DNA of 64,000 bases, from contig NZ_FNSM01000001.1 of assembly GCF_900105415.1 (NCBI RefSeq), positions 5,295,501-5,359,500 of the forward strand, written 5' to 3'. A program made the position numbers and the translations under genes. The stretch is from Streptomyces sp. TLI_105 (GTDB taxonomy: Bacteria > Actinomycetota > Actinomycetes > Streptomycetales > Streptomycetaceae). A model generated the notes under the pieces. The model had not been told where the DNA came from, searched no databases, and saw only the letters and a program-made list of their open reading frames with translations. Shown piece by piece: positions 1-7,827 of this stretch; within the stretch, counting starts at the first letter, position 1, and each line of letters begins with the position of its first letter.

Positions 1-926
1 CCCGTTGGGTAGGAAGCTGCCCGGCTGTTCGGGGTCCGGCTTCGGCGCCGAGGGCTTGAGCATGTTGCGGACGTTGAGGTCCTCGTGCGCGATGAAGTCG
101 TGTTCCCGCACGAGGTCAAGGGCGGTCTTGTGGGCGTGGTCGAGGCGCTGGCGTCGGACCTTGCGGTGCAGGTCGGCGACCTTCTGAACGGCCCGCCGGT
201 GGTTCTTGGTGCGCTTGTCGCGGCGGGTGCGGGGGAAGCGGGACAGAGCCCGCTGTGCGGCTTCGAGCCTCGCGGCAGCGCGCCGGCCGTGGCGCGGGTT
301 GGGCACGAACCCGCCGTCTGAGTCGGCGAGGAAGTTGGCTATGCCCAGGTCGATGCCGACCACGCTTCCGGTCGCGGGCGGCGGCTCGGGCCGGTCCTGC
401 TCGGCGGTGAGGACGACGTACCACTTGCGTCCCTCGCGCTTGACGCTGACGGTCTTGACCTTGCCGACCACCGGCCGATGCTGGTGGACCTTGACATGCC
501 CGACGCCCTGGAAGCGGACACGGGTGACCGGGTCGTGCGGGGTGGAGTCCCAGCGGCAGCCGTCGCCGTCCTTGGGGAAGTCCACCGTGTCGAACCAGTG
601 CACACCTCGGAAGCGAGGATAGCCCGGCGTCTCGCCGGCCTTGGCCCGGCGGAAGAAGGCGGAGAACGCCTTGTCGAGGCGCCGCAGGGTGGCCTGCTGG
701 CTGGAGAACGACCAGCGTCCCTGACGCTCCGGGTCGAACGCCCGGATCTCCTTGAGCTGCGCGACTGCGTCCCGTACCTCACGCTCGTTTTCGAGACATG
801 CCGGTAGGCCTCACGTCGCTCCTGGAGCGCACCGTTGTACAGGGAGCAGTGATCCCGCAGCATCTCGCCGAGTGCGACTCGCTGACCCACGGTGGGCCGC
901 ATGAGGAACTTGTACGCACGAATCAC
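1..926 (-). pseudogene. tnpB: IS200/IS605-type TnpB (OrfB) transposase-associated nuclease, frameshifted and cut by the window edge
   Basis: Read on the minus strand, the N-terminus is the typical TnpB opening (VIRAYKFLMRPTVGQR) from a GTG near 926. After RYGTQS, near position 760, homology jumps to another frame (AQLKEIRAFDPERQGRWSF), as if one base were lost. In the second frame the RuvC-like core continues with VVGIDLG (first catalytic Asp, about 335-365) and HEDLNV (catalytic Glu, about 65-95), then runs off at position 1. The zinc ribbon and third acidic residue lie outside the window. TnpB proteins are RNA-guided nucleases carried by IS200/IS605 and IS607 elements. Homology is clear. 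The frameshift could be a real inactivating mutation or a base-call error. No tnpA partner is visible here. Confidence 0.8.
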
Positions 927-1012
927 CCGGCCCACCCCCTCGCCGCCACCATAGGGCGGGCCACCGACAGCAACGGTCCTCCTGGCGACAAGTCGCCACG
1001 CCGAAGGTTGCC
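1..1012 (-). mobile_element. IS200/IS605-like insertion, right boundary near 1010, other end outside the window
   Basis: The element carries the broken tnpB. Its upstream end lies between the tnpB start (926) and about 1010, where coding sequence of a truncated EamA transporter begins on the other strand. The exact junction cannot be fixed, because IS605-type elements make no target duplication and have subterminal hairpins rather than inverted ends. Confidence 0.5.
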
Positions 1013-1407
1013 CTCTTCCACTCCTGGAGGGTCCCGAGCGCGACCTCGAAGCCCTGCGCGGGCTCGACTGGACCGGCGTCGGCGTCATCGTCTACGCCGC
1101 GTGGATCACGACCGTCTTCGGCTTCGGCGCCTGGGGCTGGCTCCTCCGCCGCCACCCCGCCTCCTCCGTGGCCCCCTTCTCCCTCCTCGTCCCCGTCTTC
1201 GGCATGTCCTCGGCCGCGCTGTTCCTGGGGGAGGGCGTGAGCCCCCTCCGCTGGTGCGCGGCCGCGCTGCTCGTGGGGGGAGTGGCGCTGACGTCCTTCG
1301 CGCCGCGACGGGGCGCGGGAGGGGGCCCGGGCCGGAAAGCCGTGGCGTCCGGCGAGCCCGGGGTCGTATCGTTCCCGCGTTCCGCCCGTGAGGAAAGGCC
1401 CGTATGA
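1012..1407 (+). pseudogene. EamA/DMT-family transporter, 3' remnant
   Basis: The in-frame sequence from about 1012 reads as the last third of an EamA (drug/metabolite transporter) protein: a loop (LEGPERDLEALRGLDWTG), two hydrophobic helices (VGVIVYAAWITTVFGFGAW and VAPFSLLVPVFGMSSAALF) and the final helix WCAAALLVGGVALTSF. Full EamA proteins have ten helices and about 300 residues. Everything upstream is replaced by the IS200/IS605-like element and no convincing start remains; a GTG at 1168 would give only about 79 residues. Its TGA overlaps the next start (ATGA at 1404), so the ancestral gene was probably co-transcribed with the kinase-like gene. Confidence 0.75.
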
Positions 1408-2033
1408 CCTTCGAGAACATCGTCGTCGACAGCACCGAACCCGCCCCCGGGACCGTCCTGCTGGCGGGCATCCCCGGGAGCGGGAAGAGCACCGTCTCGG
1501 CGGCCCTCGCGGCCCGTTTCGCCCGGGCCGCGCACATCGAGGTCGACCACCTCCAGGAACTGATCGTCCAGGGCGGCCACTGGCCGAGCCCGGACGGCGA
1601 CCCGGAGGCGGACCGGCAGATCCTGCTGCGCGCCCGCAACGGCTGTCTCCTCGCGGACAGTTTCGTCGCGGCGGGCTTCCTGCCGGTCCTCGACGACGTG
1701 GTCGTGCGCCGCTCCCACCTGGACTTCTACCGCGCCCACGCGAAGGCGGCCCCGCTCCATGTGGTCATCCTGGCCCCCGGCCCGGACAAGGCCTGGGAGC
1801 GCAACAACGCCCGCCACAAGAAGCTGACCACGAACTGGGCCTTCCTGGACGAGGCCATGCGCGCCGAACTCTCCGGCGAGGGCGTCTGGATCGACAACGC
1901 GGAGCAGACGGTCGAGGAGACGGTCGACGCGGTCCTCGCGGCGACGGGCCTGACCGCCTACGCCGACGCGACGCCGAACGGCTCGGCCTCCCCCTGCGCC
2001 GACGCGAAGTCGAACGGCTCGGCCGGCTCGTAG
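1404..2033 (+). CDS. AAA/P-loop kinase-like protein (phosphotransferase family)
   Basis: A 209-residue protein with a clear Walker A (GIPGSGKST, about residues 22-30) near the N-terminus and a hydrophobic strand ending in DD (LPVLDDVVV) that fits Walker B. Length and layout match small P-loop kinases of the chloramphenicol/zeta-toxin-like phosphotransferase class, but the substrate cannot be named. A lid-like Arg/Lys segment (ERNNARHKK) follows. The C-terminus carries a short imperfect repeat rich in Ala, Asn, Gly and Ser (DATPNGSAS / DAKSNGSAG), probably disordered. Its ATG overlaps the stop of the truncated EamA gene, and AGGAAAGG lies upstream. Confidence 0.7.
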   Translation: MTFENIVVDSTEPAPGTVLLAGIPGSGKSTVSAALAARFARAAHIEVDHLQELIVQGGHWPSPDGDPEADRQILLRARNGCLLADSFVAAGFLPVLDDVVVRRSHLDFYRAHAKAAPLHVVILAPGPDKAWERNNARHKKLTTNWAFLDEAMRAELSGEGVWIDNAEQTVEETVDAVLAATGLTAYADATPNGSASPCADAKSNGSAGS

Positions 2034-2089
2034 CGGTCGCCGACGTCCCGGGCGCTCCTGTGCGGCACCCACCGACGGGCGCGGCGCGT

Positions 2090-2656
2090 TCAGCCCTCGG
2101 AGCGCGGGAAACCGTCGGTCTTCACGACGATCTCGCGCCCTTCGAGGGGCAGGACGAGGTCCTCGCCGAAGGGGATCGTCTCCTGCTCCGTGTAGACGCC
2201 GGTGCGGGCGGGCCTGCTGTGGACGGTGCAGACGTTCTCGGACGGGTCGATGATCACGTAGAGCGGGATCGCGCACTCCGCGTACATCCGCAGCTTCTTC
2301 TCGAAGTCGTTGTCCCGGGTGCTGAGCGAGAGGATCTCCAGCACGGCCTCCAGGCTGTGCCACTCGAAGCGGCCGCGCCTGTTCCGCTCGGAGTCGGGGG
2401 CGATGATGGCCAGGTCGGGGGCGTAGCCGTAAAGACTCGACGGGAAGTCGATCATGACGTCTGAGAGGATCTCGCCGTGCCCGGCGAGCTGCTGCTCGAT
2501 CTGGGGGGCGGCCCGCAGGATCACCTTCCACTGCTGCTCACCCTGGGGCGTCATGATGATCTTTCCGTCCGTGATCTCGACGCGGTAGCCGTTGGGCAGA
2601 GAGACGCCGTCCAGGACGTCCCAGGCGCTGGAAAGGTCCATCAGTATGGTCGTCAT
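2090..2656 (-). CDS. Uma2-family (PD-(D/E)XK-like) endonuclease domain protein
   Basis: 188 residues. The PDLAII and LEILS...RDNDFEKKLRMYAE segments followed by PLYVIIDP are the signature of the Uma2 fold: a putative restriction-endonuclease-like family, very abundant and of unknown role in actinomycetes and cyanobacteria. The pattern D (in PDLAI), E (in LEILS) and K (in EKKL) fits the expected active site. The start is ATG 2656, because GGAGGA sits about six bases upstream; an in-frame ATG at 2668 would lie before that ribosome site. It is monocistronic between the kinase-like gene and lacI. Its cellular function is unknown. Confidence 0.75.
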   Translation of the reverse strand: MTTILMDLSSAWDVLDGVSLPNGYRVEITDGKIIMTPQGEQQWKVILRAAPQIEQQLAGHGEILSDVMIDFPSSLYGYAPDLAIIAPDSERNRRGRFEWHSLEAVLEILSLSTRDNDFEKKLRMYAECAIPLYVIIDPSENVCTVHSRPARTGVYTEQETIPFGEDLVLPLEGREIVVKTDGFPRSEG

Positions 2657-2697
2657 GCGATCCTCCATGTGGCGCTCGTCACCACGATAGCGGCCGC

Positions 2698-3744
2698 CTA
2701 CCCCCGCGGCGCCGCCGTCGACCCCCTGACCACCAGCTCCCCCGGCACCGTCTCCAGGCCGCCCGCCGGCGGCTCCTCCGTGCCCATGGCCAGGCGGCCC
2801 GCGCGGGCGCCCGCCTCGTGGAGGGGGAGGCGGACGGTCGTGAGGGCGGGGACCGCGTCCACCGAGAACGGCAGGTCGTCGAAGCCCGCGACCGACACGT
2901 CCCCGGGGGTGGAGAGCCCCCGCTCCCGCAGGGCCGCGCAGACGCCCAGCGCCACCGTGTCGTTGGCCGCGACGACGGCCGTGAGGTGCGGGTCGCGGGC
3001 GAGGAGTTCGGCCGTGGCCTCGTGGCCGGAGCGGCGGTCGTACGGCCCGTGGACCGTCGGGCCCTCGGGGACGCCCGCGGCCGCGAGCGCCTCCCGGTGG
3101 CCCTCCAGCCGGTGCCGGGTGGTGGTGCGGTCGGCCGGGCCCGCCACGTAACCGATCCGCCGGTGTCCGAGGTCGAGCAGGTGCTCGGTGAGGTGGCGCG
3201 CGCCGGTGCGGTTGTCGAAGACGAGGGCCGCCGCGCTCGCGTCGCCGGCCACCGGCGGCCGCCCGCACAGCACGACCCGGGTCCCCGCCTCCGCCAGCTT
3301 CGTCAGCTTGCCGGCCGTCGCCGCGAGGTGCTCGGGGTCCTCCAGGGCGCCGCCCATGAGGATCACGGCCGCGGCCCGCTGCCGCTGGAGCAGGGTGAGG
3401 TAGGTCAGCTCGCGCTCGGGGGAGCCGCCGGTGTTGCAGACGACGGCGAGCTTCTCGCCCCCGCCGCGCCCCGTGGCGCTCTCCCCGATGGCGCTCTGCG
3501 CCGCGCTCGCCATGATCCCGAAGAAGGGGTCGGCGATGTCGTTGACGAGGACGCCGACCAGGTCGGAGGTGGCGGCGGCGAGGGCGCTCGCGGGGCCGTT
3601 GAGGACGTAGTCGAGCTCGTCCACGGCCTTCAGCACCCGCTCCCGGGTCGATGCGGCGACCGGGTAGTTGCCGTTCAGGACGCGGGAGACGGTGGCGGGG
3701 GAGACCCGTGCGCGGGCGGCCACGTCCGCCAGGGTGACGGTCAT
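2698..3744 (-). CDS. LacI-family transcriptional regulator
   Basis: 348 residues with the full LacI layout. An N-terminal helix-turn-helix and hinge (VTLADVAARARVSPATVSRVLNG, then LNGPASALA) are followed by a periplasmic-binding-protein-like effector domain with the usual GVLVNDIADPFFG strand and the C-terminal VSVAGFDD and PALTTVRLP motifs. GGAGG upstream of ATG 3744 supports the start. It is divergent from the Gfo/Idh operon, and the spacer holds a perfect LacI-type palindrome. It probably represses that operon and itself until a sugar or cyclitol ligand binds. The ligand cannot be read from sequence. Confidence 0.88.
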   Translation of the reverse strand: MTVTLADVAARARVSPATVSRVLNGNYPVAASTRERVLKAVDELDYVLNGPASALAAATSDLVGVLVNDIADPFFGIMASAAQSAIGESATGRGGGEKLAVVCNTGGSPERELTYLTLLQRQRAAAVILMGGALEDPEHLAATAGKLTKLAEAGTRVVLCGRPPVAGDASAAALVFDNRTGARHLTEHLLDLGHRRIGYVAGPADRTTTRHRLEGHREALAAAGVPEGPTVHGPYDRRSGHEATAELLARDPHLTAVVAANDTVALGVCAALRERGLSTPGDVSVAGFDDLPFSVDAVPALTTVRLPLHEAGARAGRLAMGTEEPPAGGLETVPGELVVRGSTAAPRG

Positions 3745-3804
3745 CGTGTGCGTACCTCCAGGGCCTTGTCGGCGGCGATGTCGGCAGGCTAGCGTCATCC
3801 TCGA

Positions 3805-3820
3805 TGGAAAGCGCTTTCTA
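3805..3820. promoter_or_regulatory. LacI-type operator
   Basis: A perfect 12-bp palindrome GAAAGCGCTTTC (3807-3818) lies between the divergent lacI start (3744) and the oxidoreductase start (3866). The centre GCGC with flanking A/T runs is typical of LacI/PurR-family sites. It is the obvious site for the neighbouring LacI protein. Confidence 0.75.
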
Positions 3821-3865
3821 TCCGGATGGGGCGAGGGCGCCGAGCACCTCGGAGAGGAACCTTTC

Positions 3866-5017
3866 GTGACACGCAGGACAGTCCGCATCGCCATGAACGG
3901 CGTCACCGGGCGCATGGGCCACCGCCAGCACCTCGTCCGCTCGATCCTCGCCCTGCGCGAACAGGGCGGCCTCGACCTCGGCAACGGCGAGACCCTCTGG
4001 CCCGAGCCCGTCCTCGTCGGCCGCCGCGAGCACGCCCTGCGCGCCCTCGCCGAGCGCCACGGCCTCACCGAGTGGTCCACCGACCTCGACGCCGTCCTCG
4101 CCGACGAGACGATCGACGTCTACTTCGACGCCCAGGTCACCTCCGCCCGCGTCGACGCCCTCACCAAGGCCATCGCAGCCGGCAAGCACGTCTACGCCGA
4201 GAAGCCCACCGCCGCCGACCTCGCCGGCGCCCTCGAACTCGCCCGCCTCGCCACCGAGAAGGGCGTCAAGCACGGCGTCGTCCAGGACAAGCTGTTCCTC
4301 CCCGGCCTGCTCAAGCTCAAGCGCCTCGTCGACGGCGGCTTCTTCGGCGAGATCCTGTCCGTGCGTGGCGAGTTCGGCTACTGGGTCTTCGAGGGCGACT
4401 GGCAGGACGCCCAGCGCCCGAGCTGGAACTACCGCGCGGAGGACGGCGGCGGCATCGTCGTCGACATGTTCCCGCACTGGGAGTACGTGCTCCACGAGCT
4501 CTTCGGCCGGGTCACCTCCGTCACCGCCCAGGTCGCCACCCACGTCCCGCGCCGCTGGGACGAGCACGGCAAGCCCTACGAGGCCACCGCCGACGACGCC
4601 GCGTACGGCATCTTCCAGCTGGAGGGCGGCGCCATCGCCCAGATCAACTCCTCGTGGACGGTCCGCGTCAACCGCGACGAACTCGTCGAGTTCCAGGTCG
4701 ACGGCACCCACGGCTCGGCCGTCGCGGGTCTGCGCAACTGCCGTGTCCAGCACCGGAGTACGACCCCCAAGCCGGTCTGGAACCCCGACATCCCCGCCAC
4801 CTACTCCTTCCGCGACCAGTGGCAGGAGGTCCCGGACAACGCCGAGTTCGACAACGGCTTCAAGGCGCAGTGGGAGCTGTTCCTCCGGCACGTCGTGCTC
4901 GACGAGCCGTACCACTGGGACCTCCTCGCCGGCGCCCGCGGCGTCCAGCTCGCCGAACTGGGCCTGAGGTCCGCCGCCGAGGGCCGCCGCCTGGAGGTCC
5001 CGGAGGTGACCCTGTGA
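3866..5017 (+). CDS. Gfo/Idh/MocA-family NAD(P)-dependent oxidoreductase
   Basis: 383 residues. The N-terminal Rossmann region (VRIAMNGVTGRMGHRQHL) carries the nucleotide loop, AGKHVYAEKPTA gives the conserved EKP motif, and the C-terminal half holds GGGIVVDMFPHW and the substrate-domain sheet. Members oxidise sugars, inositols or related polyols. The GTG start at 3866 is preceded by GGAGAGGAA. It is first in an operon with overlapping stops and starts (GTGA at 5014) joining it to the DUF993 and isomerase genes. The set suggests oxidation, then isomerisation and aldol-type cleavage of a carbohydrate, but the substrate is not known. Confidence 0.85.
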   Translation: MTRRTVRIAMNGVTGRMGHRQHLVRSILALREQGGLDLGNGETLWPEPVLVGRREHALRALAERHGLTEWSTDLDAVLADETIDVYFDAQVTSARVDALTKAIAAGKHVYAEKPTAADLAGALELARLATEKGVKHGVVQDKLFLPGLLKLKRLVDGGFFGEILSVRGEFGYWVFEGDWQDAQRPSWNYRAEDGGGIVVDMFPHWEYVLHELFGRVTSVTAQVATHVPRRWDEHGKPYEATADDAAYGIFQLEGGAIAQINSSWTVRVNRDELVEFQVDGTHGSAVAGLRNCRVQHRSTTPKPVWNPDIPATYSFRDQWQEVPDNAEFDNGFKAQWELFLRHVVLDEPYHWDLLAGARGVQLAELGLRSAAEGRRLEVPEVTL

Positions 5018-6165
5018 CGCTCCGCCTGCCGCTCCCGGACGGCTCCACGCGCGCGTACACCCCCCGCCGCGAACCGCTCGCGCTCTCCCCGGCCGGCCCG
5101 CCGGCCTCCCGTACGGTCTTCTCCGCCGCGCACGTCGTCGCCGACCCGTACGCCGACACCACCCCCGACTCCCCGGCCGCCGTCGACTGGGACGCCACCC
5201 TCGCCTTCCGCCGCCACCTCTGGTCCCACGGCCTGGGGGTCGCCGAGGCCATGGACACCGCCCAGCGCGGGATGGGCCTCGACTGGGCGGGCGCGGCCGA
5301 GCTGATCCGCCGGTCCGCCGCCGAGGCCGCGGCGGTCGGCGGCCGGATCGCCTGCGGCGTCGGCACCGACCAGATCACGGGCGGCACGCTCGCGGAGATC
5401 CGCGCGGCCTACGAGGAACAGCTCGCGGTCGTCGAGGAGTCGGGCGCGCAGGCCATCCTCATGGCCTCCCGCGCCCTCGCCGCCACCGCGACCGGCCCCG
5501 AGGACTACCTCGACCTCTACGGCCACCTCCTCCGCCAGGCGAGCGAGCCCGTGGTCCTGCACTGGCTGGGCCCGATGTTCGACCCGGCGCTGGAGGGCTA
5601 CTGGGGCTCGGCCGACCTCGACGCCGCCACGGAGACCTTCCTCGACGTCCTCAACGCCCACCCCGACAAGGTCGACGGCATCAAGGTCTCCCTCCTCGAC
5701 TCCCGGCGCGAGGTCGAGCTGCGCCGCCGCCTCCCGGAGGGCGTCCGCTGCTACACGGGCGACGACTTCCACTACCCCGAGCTGATCGCGGGCGACGAGC
5801 AGGGCTTCAGCCACGCCCTGCTCGGCATCTTCGACCCGCTGGGCCCGCTGGCGGCCGAGGCGGTCCGGATCCTCGACACCGGTGACGTGGCGGGCTTCCG
5901 CAAGACCCTCGACCCGACGGTCGCCCTCTCCCGGCACCTCTTCCGGACCCCCACCCGCTTCTACAAGACGGGCGTGGTGTTCCTCGCCTGGCTGGCCGGA
6001 CACCAGGACCACTTCACGATGGTCGGCGGCCTGCAGTCCGCCCGCTCGCTCCCGCACCTGGCCCGCGCCTACGAACTCGCCGACGGGCTGGGCCTGTTCC
6101 CGGACCCGGCCCGCGCGGAGTCCCGGATGCGCTCGCTCCTCACCGTGTACGGAGTCCCCCGGTGA
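5014..6165 (+). CDS. DUF993 dihydrodipicolinate synthase-like protein (predicted aldolase)
   Basis: 383 residues. The sequence matches DUF993, a branch of the DHDPS/NAL class I aldolase superfamily: a TIM barrel with strands such as GRIACGVGTDQI, VVLHWLGPMFD and DGIKVSLLD, whose Lys in GIKVS is the likely Schiff-base residue, and a C-terminal helical tail. The GTG start overlaps the preceding stop and has CGGAGG seven bases upstream. Its place between a dehydrogenase and an isomerase suggests it cleaves a keto-sugar acid or deoxy-keto intermediate. This is inference; I know of no settled substrate for the family. Confidence 0.8.
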   Translation: MTLRLPLPDGSTRAYTPRREPLALSPAGPPASRTVFSAAHVVADPYADTTPDSPAAVDWDATLAFRRHLWSHGLGVAEAMDTAQRGMGLDWAGAAELIRRSAAEAAAVGGRIACGVGTDQITGGTLAEIRAAYEEQLAVVEESGAQAILMASRALAATATGPEDYLDLYGHLLRQASEPVVLHWLGPMFDPALEGYWGSADLDAATETFLDVLNAHPDKVDGIKVSLLDSRREVELRRRLPEGVRCYTGDDFHYPELIAGDEQGFSHALLGIFDPLGPLAAEAVRILDTGDVAGFRKTLDPTVALSRHLFRTPTRFYKTGVVFLAWLAGHQDHFTMVGGLQSARSLPHLARAYELADGLGLFPDPARAESRMRSLLTVYGVPR

Positions 6166-6965
6166 ACCTCGACCGCTTCGGCATCAACCAGATGACGGTG
6201 AAGCAGCTCTCCCTCCCCGAGCTCGTGCGGGAGTGCGTCCGGCTCGGCGTCCCGGGCGTGGGCCTGTGGCGCGAACCGGTCCGGGAGTACGGAGTGGAGG
6301 CCGCGGCCGCCCTCGTACGGGACGCGGGGCTCGCCGTCACCACCCTCTGCCGGGGCGGCTTCTTCACCTCGGACGGCTGGGAGGCGGAGAACCGCGCGGC
6401 GATCGACGAGGCCGTCACCCTCGGCACCGACACCCTCGTCCTGGTCTCCGGCGGCCTCACCCCGGCCTGCCCCGACCTGCCCTCCGCCCGGGCCCGCATC
6501 GCCGAGGCGATCGGGACCCTCGCCCCCTACGCGGGCGCACGCGGGGTCCGCCTGGCGATCGAACCCCTCCACCCCATGTACGCCTCCGACCGGTGCGCGG
6601 TCTCCACCCTGGACCAGGCACTGGGCATCGCGGAACGATTCCCCGCCGAACAGGTGGGCGTGGTGGTCGACACGTACCACCTCTGGTGGGACGACCGGGC
6701 CCCGGCGGCGGTGGAACGCGCGGGCGCGGCGGGCCGCATCCACTCCTTCCAGCTCGCCGACTGGACCACCCCGCTCCCGGCGGGCGTCCTCAACGGCCGG
6801 GGACAGCTGGGCACGGGCGCGATCGACCTGCCGGCCTGGTCGGCCCTGCTGGAGAAGGCCGGCTACACGGGCCCGGTCGAGGTGGAGCTCTTCAACGACG
6901 AACTGTGGTCCAGGAACGGCACGGAGGTCCTGGAGGAGACGCTGGAGGCGTTCCTGGCGGTCTGA
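6162..6965 (+). CDS. Sugar phosphate isomerase/epimerase (AP endonuclease 2-type TIM barrel)
   Basis: 267 residues of the IolE/IolI/xylose-isomerase-like superfamily. Metal-ligand motifs are visible in order: LAIEPLHPM (Glu), GVVVDTYHLWW (Asp, His), FQLADW (Asp region) and GPVEVELFND (Glu). These TIM barrels use divalent metal to isomerise, epimerise or dehydrate sugars and cyclitols. Its GTG start overlaps the DUF993 stop (GTGA), so it is the third gene of the LacI-controlled operon. A strong hairpin follows at 7006. Confidence 0.85.
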   Translation: MNLDRFGINQMTVKQLSLPELVRECVRLGVPGVGLWREPVREYGVEAAAALVRDAGLAVTTLCRGGFFTSDGWEAENRAAIDEAVTLGTDTLVLVSGGLTPACPDLPSARARIAEAIGTLAPYAGARGVRLAIEPLHPMYASDRCAVSTLDQALGIAERFPAEQVGVVVDTYHLWWDDRAPAAVERAGAAGRIHSFQLADWTTPLPAGVLNGRGQLGTGAIDLPAWSALLEKAGYTGPVEVELFNDELWSRNGTEVLEETLEAFLAV

Positions 6966-7005
6966 CGCGCCACCGGCCGGCGCGGGTGGTCCCCGGACGC
7001 GCCGA

Positions 7006-7045
7006 CCGGTGCTCCGCCCCCATCGACGTGGGGGCGGAGCACCGG
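7006..7045. terminator. Strong bidirectional hairpin between convergent genes
   Basis: A perfect 17-bp stem (7006-7022 with 7029-7045) closes on a six-base loop (TCGACG). It lies between the ends of the convergent isomerase and I36 genes and can serve both. There is no T-run, as is usual in Streptomyces. Confidence 0.8.
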
Positions 7046-7064
7046 CCGACCGGAGGTCAACGGG

Positions 7065-7538
7065 TCAGCACGGACGGATGTGCCACACCGGCGACCACGA
7101 GGCCGTTCCGCTCTGCGGGGCCCTGCTGGTCCACCTGAGGCTGCCGTCCTGGTTGTAGAACCGCGCGACGGTGCCCGAGGTCTGGTTGTTGTTGAAGTAC
7201 CCGTCGCCGATCCCGGAGAAGTCGTAGTAGCCGCAGTAGTAGTAGTCCCAGCGGCTGCCGTTGCCGTCCTGGATGCACAGGTGCCCGTAGCTGCAGCTGA
7301 TGGCGGTGGCGTCGGTGGTGCCGGGGGTGGAGAAGGTGACGGACCCTCCGGGCATGGTCGCCTTGCCCTCGGCGATCTGACGTTCACCGGGGTGGCTCGC
7401 CAGGTAGGCGTCGACCTTCTGCTGAAGGCCGTCCGCCCGGTCGGCCGCGGGCGCGGCCGACGCGGTGCCGGACAGCAGTTGGCCGGCGGCCAGTGCCACC
7501 GCCGCACCCGTCATGGCCAGGCTCTTGATCCACTTCAT
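7065..7538 (-). CDS. Secreted peptidase-inhibitor-like protein (family I36)
   Basis: 157 residues. The signal peptide is clear: MKWIK, a hydrophobic core, then ASAAP near residue 30. The mature part has a short helical lead, then a Cys/Tyr/Gly-rich module (SCSYGHLCIQDGNGSRWDYY, FNNNQTSGTVARFYNQDG, WHIRPC) with the look of I36 inhibitors such as SMPI, which have a crystallin-like beta fold and block metalloproteases. Four cysteines are available for two disulfides. The start at 7538 rather than the upstream in-frame start is favoured by GTGAGGGGA upstream and a cleaner signal sequence. Its target is unknown. Confidence 0.7.
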   Translation of the reverse strand: MKWIKSLAMTGAAVALAAGQLLSGTASAAPAADRADGLQQKVDAYLASHPGERQIAEGKATMPGGSVTFSTPGTTDATAISCSYGHLCIQDGNGSRWDYYYCGYYDFSGIGDGYFNNNQTSGTVARFYNQDGSLRWTSRAPQSGTASWSPVWHIRPC

Positions 7539-7827
7539 GGCGTTGTTTCCCCTCACGTTGACGACGTCGACGGCCCGGTCGTGACGGCCGTCCCGAAGGC
7601 ACGCCCATCGTTCCGGCGGCCGGGGGCGCCATGAAGGGTGAATCCGGACGATTCGGTGGCAAGGGGGACTGTCTTGACGGGGCCGCCCGCGCGCACTTTC
7701 CGGGGATCAGCAGCGCATTCACGCGGCGGTCGTCACCGAACGGGACGATCAAGCGCGCCAGGTGGCGAATCAACGCCATCTCGACGCCCGCCGCACGATG
7801 TCCGACCTCTTCGCTACCTTCGGAGGC

